DNA of 52,865 nucleotides, taken from contig JABARE010000025.1 in NCBI GenBank assembly GCA_019187365.1, positions 1-52,865 on the forward strand. The letters are read 5' to 3'. The DNA is from Saprospiraceae bacterium (GTDB lineage Bacteria > Bacteroidota > Bacteroidia > Chitinophagales > Saprospiraceae). How positions within the stretch are numbered: position 1 is the first letter of the stretch; each line of letters starts with the position of its first letter. Shown one piece after another: positions 51,497 through 52,865 of this stretch. The position numbers and the translations under genes were made by a program. The notes under the pieces are model-generated. The model worked only from the letters and a program-made list of their open reading frames with translations, was not told the origin of the DNA and did no database searches.

Positions 51497-52110
51497 TGTT
51501 TCGGCCCCCTAAACAATCAGACGAAGTTACACATAAAAAAATGTAATCTTTGTCTATGGAAAAGCGCAAATTCAGCCGTGAGGAGAAGCTTAAAATCCTC
51601 AAAGAAGCCCTGGGACAGGGCGTAAAAGTGACTTTGAATAAGCACGGGGTATACCCGGCGACATACTACAATTGGAAAAGGAAGTACGATGCGATGGGGG
51701 ATATAGGCCTTCAGCACAGTATGACCAAGGAACGGCTCAAGGAGATACGGCGCCTTGAAAAGGAGATCAGCACGCTCAAAGAGATGGTCGTGGAGAAGGA
51801 TCTCACGATAAAAATGCAACAGGAGCTGATAAAAAAAAAGTATCGCTAAGTGAAAAAGCTCAGATGGTAAGGGAGTATTCGGCAAGGGGATTGGTCCTGG
51901 AAAGGGCCCTCGAGCTTGCCGGTATCAGCCGCAGCCAATACTATTACGTAAAGAAGCCCGGCAAACCGGGTCGGCAAGCCACAAAAACGACCCAGCGCAT
52001 GGCAGAGGGAACTATGGTGATTTGCGACAATGCTGAAGTCGTTCAAACCATAGAAGGGATCCGTACTAGGAAGTACATCTTGCCAGCGCCCACGACACGC
52101 TGTAGCTTCG
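51497..52110 (+). mobile_element. IS3-family insertion sequence, left part, interrupted
   Basis: The element begins with TGTTTCGGCCCCCTAAAC, and the TG start fits IS3-family ends. It contains complete orfA and only the N-terminal part of orfB. After about 52070 the coding similarity to orfB is lost and IS66-type genes follow. The same left end recurs identically at 52745, which defines the boundary: at least 121 bp from 52745 to the window end match 51497 onward. The right end of the first copy is not present in the window. Confidence 0.8.
51556..51849 (+). CDS. IS3-family transposase OrfA
   Basis: The 97-residue protein has an N-terminal helix-turn-helix of the IS3 OrfA type (KRKFSREEKLKILKEALGQGVKVTLNKHGVYPATYYNWKRKYDAMG) followed by a leucine-zipper-like helix (RLKEIRRLEKEISTLKEMVVEKDLTIKMQQELIKK). 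It binds the element ends. Near the stop an A9G run (51831-51840) lies in front of the -1 frame used by orfB, the classical site of programmed -1 frameshifting that makes the OrfAB transposase. A TTG at 51550 in the same frame is an alternative start. Confidence 0.88.
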   Translation: MEKRKFSREEKLKILKEALGQGVKVTLNKHGVYPATYYNWKRKYDAMGDIGLQHSMTKERLKEIRRLEKEISTLKEMVVEKDLTIKMQQELIKKKYR

Positions 52111-52121
52111 CTGGAAATTAG
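51864..52121 (+). pseudogene. IS3-family transposase OrfB, truncated
   Basis: The frame encodes 85 residues matching only the start of OrfB (MVREYSARGLVLERALELAGISRSQYYYVKKPGK ... VVQTIEGIR). The DDE catalytic core that should follow is missing: after about residue 70 the sequence changes and the frame stops. It is in the -1 frame relative to orfA and the frame is open back to the A9G slip site, so it was once expressed as a fusion. It is inactive as a transposase here. Confidence 0.8.
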
Positions 52122-52126
52122 TATAT

Positions 52127-52414
52127 ATGACGAAGCAGGAATTTGACCAATTGCAAAATGAATTTGAAATGAGTGGAAAAACGCTCAAAAGCTTTATGGT
52201 CGGCAAAGAACTGCCTATACACCAATACTATTATTGGAAGAAGAAGTACTATACACGGGATGATTTAAATCAAACGGGCAGATTTATTCGGATCGGATCA
52301 TTGGAGCAAACTAACGCAGCCATAAGGCTTGAATATCCCAATGGGGTTACGCTCAACTTTCAATCCTATCCAGGATCAGAAACATTATTGAGCCTGATTA
52401 ATTCCAAAAAATGA
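52127..52414 (+). CDS. IS66-family TnpA-like accessory protein
   Basis: The 95-residue protein resembles the first small ORF of IS66 elements: an N-terminal helical part (MTKQEFDQLQNEFEMSGKTLKSFMVGKELPIHQYYYWKKKY) and a C-terminal beta part (IRIGSLEQTNAAIRLEYPNGVTLNFQ). Its stop overlaps the tnpB start by 4 bp. The large transposase of the element (TnpC) is not present, because the IS3 copy at 52745 follows at once. The element is therefore a fragment. Confidence 0.75.
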   Translation: MTKQEFDQLQNEFEMSGKTLKSFMVGKELPIHQYYYWKKKYYTRDDLNQTGRFIRIGSLEQTNAAIRLEYPNGVTLNFQSYPGSETLLSLINSKK

Positions 52415-52794
52415 TCCCATTTACCAGTGGCCATCGATATTTTATGTATACCGGTGTTGCGGATTTCCGCAAGAGCTATGACGGACTGTTTGGGATTATT
52501 AAAACAATCATGCAAAGTAATCCATTGAGCGGAGATGTATATCTATTTACCAATAAACGACGTAATCAAATACGTATGATGGTTTACGATACCGGAGGCT
52601 TGGTATTATTAAGCAAGCGATTGGATAGAGGTACCTTTGAAATTTTGGAATCACAATCCGGTCTTTTAAAACTAAGCATCAGTTGGACGCAATTAATGTG
52701 TATCATGCAGGGCATTAAATTGCAAAGTATTAGGTACAGAAAGATGTTTCGGCCCCCTAAACAATCAGACGAAGTTACACATAAAAAAATGTAA
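52411..52794 (+). CDS. tnpB: IS66-family TnpB, C-terminus replaced by IS3 sequence
   Basis: The 127-residue frame is a clear IS66 TnpB (Orf2): RYFMYTGVADFRKSYDGLFGIIKTIM, then DVYLFTNKRRNQIRMMVYDTGGLVLLSKRLDRGTFEIL. The true protein part ends near residue 111. The last 16 residues (FRPPKQSDEVTHKKM) are encoded by the left end of the IS3 copy starting at 52745, so the insertion cut off the last few codons. Confidence 0.85.
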   Translation: MIPFTSGHRYFMYTGVADFRKSYDGLFGIIKTIMQSNPLSGDVYLFTNKRRNQIRMMVYDTGGLVLLSKRLDRGTFEILESQSGLLKLSISWTQLMCIMQGIKLQSIRYRKMFRPPKQSDEVTHKKM

Positions 52795-52865
52795 TCTTTG
52801 TCTATGGAAAAGCGCAAATTCAGCCGTGAGGAGAAGCTTAAAATCCTCAAAGAAGCCCTGGGACA
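52745..52865 (+). mobile_element. Second copy of the IS3 element, left end, cut by the window
   Basis: From 52745 the sequence is identical to 51497-51617, including the TG terminus and the start of orfA (ATG at 52804). It is inserted into the end of the IS66 tnpB gene. The copy continues past the window end, so its completeness cannot be judged. Confidence 0.9.

Noticed and set aside
51476..51497. Inverted repeat AGCGAGA/TCTCGCT just before the IS3 left end
   Set aside because: A 7-bp stem is present, but there is no T tract in either direction and no adjacent gene end, so a terminator or IS terminal repeat is not supported.

Overview
The window looks like a chromosomal segment of a Bacteroidota bacterium, most likely from the Saprospiraceae side of the phylum. 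The evidence is a large secreted protein with a type IX secretion C-terminal domain and a dockerin-like segment, a SprB-repeat surface protein, DUF4407, DUF3127 and DUF7935-like families, and several promoter elements of the Bacteroidota type (TAnnTTTG) close to start codons. Dispersed palindromes built on TGAGCGGAGTCGAAGCCA, common in this phylum, are also present. The assignment is an inference; no rRNA is present.

Layout. 1-1050: tandem and inverted repeats without genes. 1052-6527: a heavy-metal-binding lipoprotein, a 1311-residue secreted adhesin-like protein and a small secreted protein. 6821-11200: a tight five-gene minus-strand operon of membrane proteins (DUF4407, a second four-helix protein, a one-helix protein, a transglutaminase-like protein, a DUF350-like protein) of unknown role. 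11802-11888: tRNA-Ser(CGA), followed by palindromic repeats and a GIY-YIG nuclease. 12828-28926: a complete type III-B CRISPR-Cas locus. 29294-41525: ordinary chromosomal genes (DUF3127, proS, FadL-like porin, yaaA, penicillin acylase family, DoxX, IscA-type carrier, ABC-F). 41526-51344: surface and secreted proteins (SprB repeats, VWA, esterase, lipoprotein). 51497-52865: a nest of IS3- and IS66-type insertion sequences, cut by the window end.

The centrepiece is the CRISPR locus. On the minus strand it reads: DEDDh exonuclease, CorA-like channel, a small two-helix membrane protein, cmr1, cmr2 (cas10), cmr3, cmr4, cmr5, cmr6, cas6, a stand-alone retron-like reverse transcriptase, cas1, cas2, then an array of 45 repeats and 44 spacers. 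Cas10 lacks the HD nuclease domain but keeps GGDD, so the complex should act by signalling. By analogy with the Bacteroides fragilis Cmr/CorA system, the signal may be SAM-AMP, CorA the membrane effector and the DEDD enzyme the off-switch. The 147-residue membrane protein between cmr1 and corA is an uncharacterised candidate component.

The array carries its own evidence. Four spacers are diverged copies of one coding segment (SGNRxYGKYLF) that differ almost only at synonymous third positions. This fixes the sense strand of the target as the + strand, so crRNAs made from the minus strand would be antisense to mRNA. Several other spacers contain perfect 6-9 bp hairpins, some resembling transcription terminators. 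Together with the reverse transcriptase this fits spacer acquisition from RNA. Base composition changes sharply inside the locus: cas6-RT-cas1-cas2 is GC-rich like the chromosome and the cmr-corA block is AT-rich, which suggests two modules of different origin.
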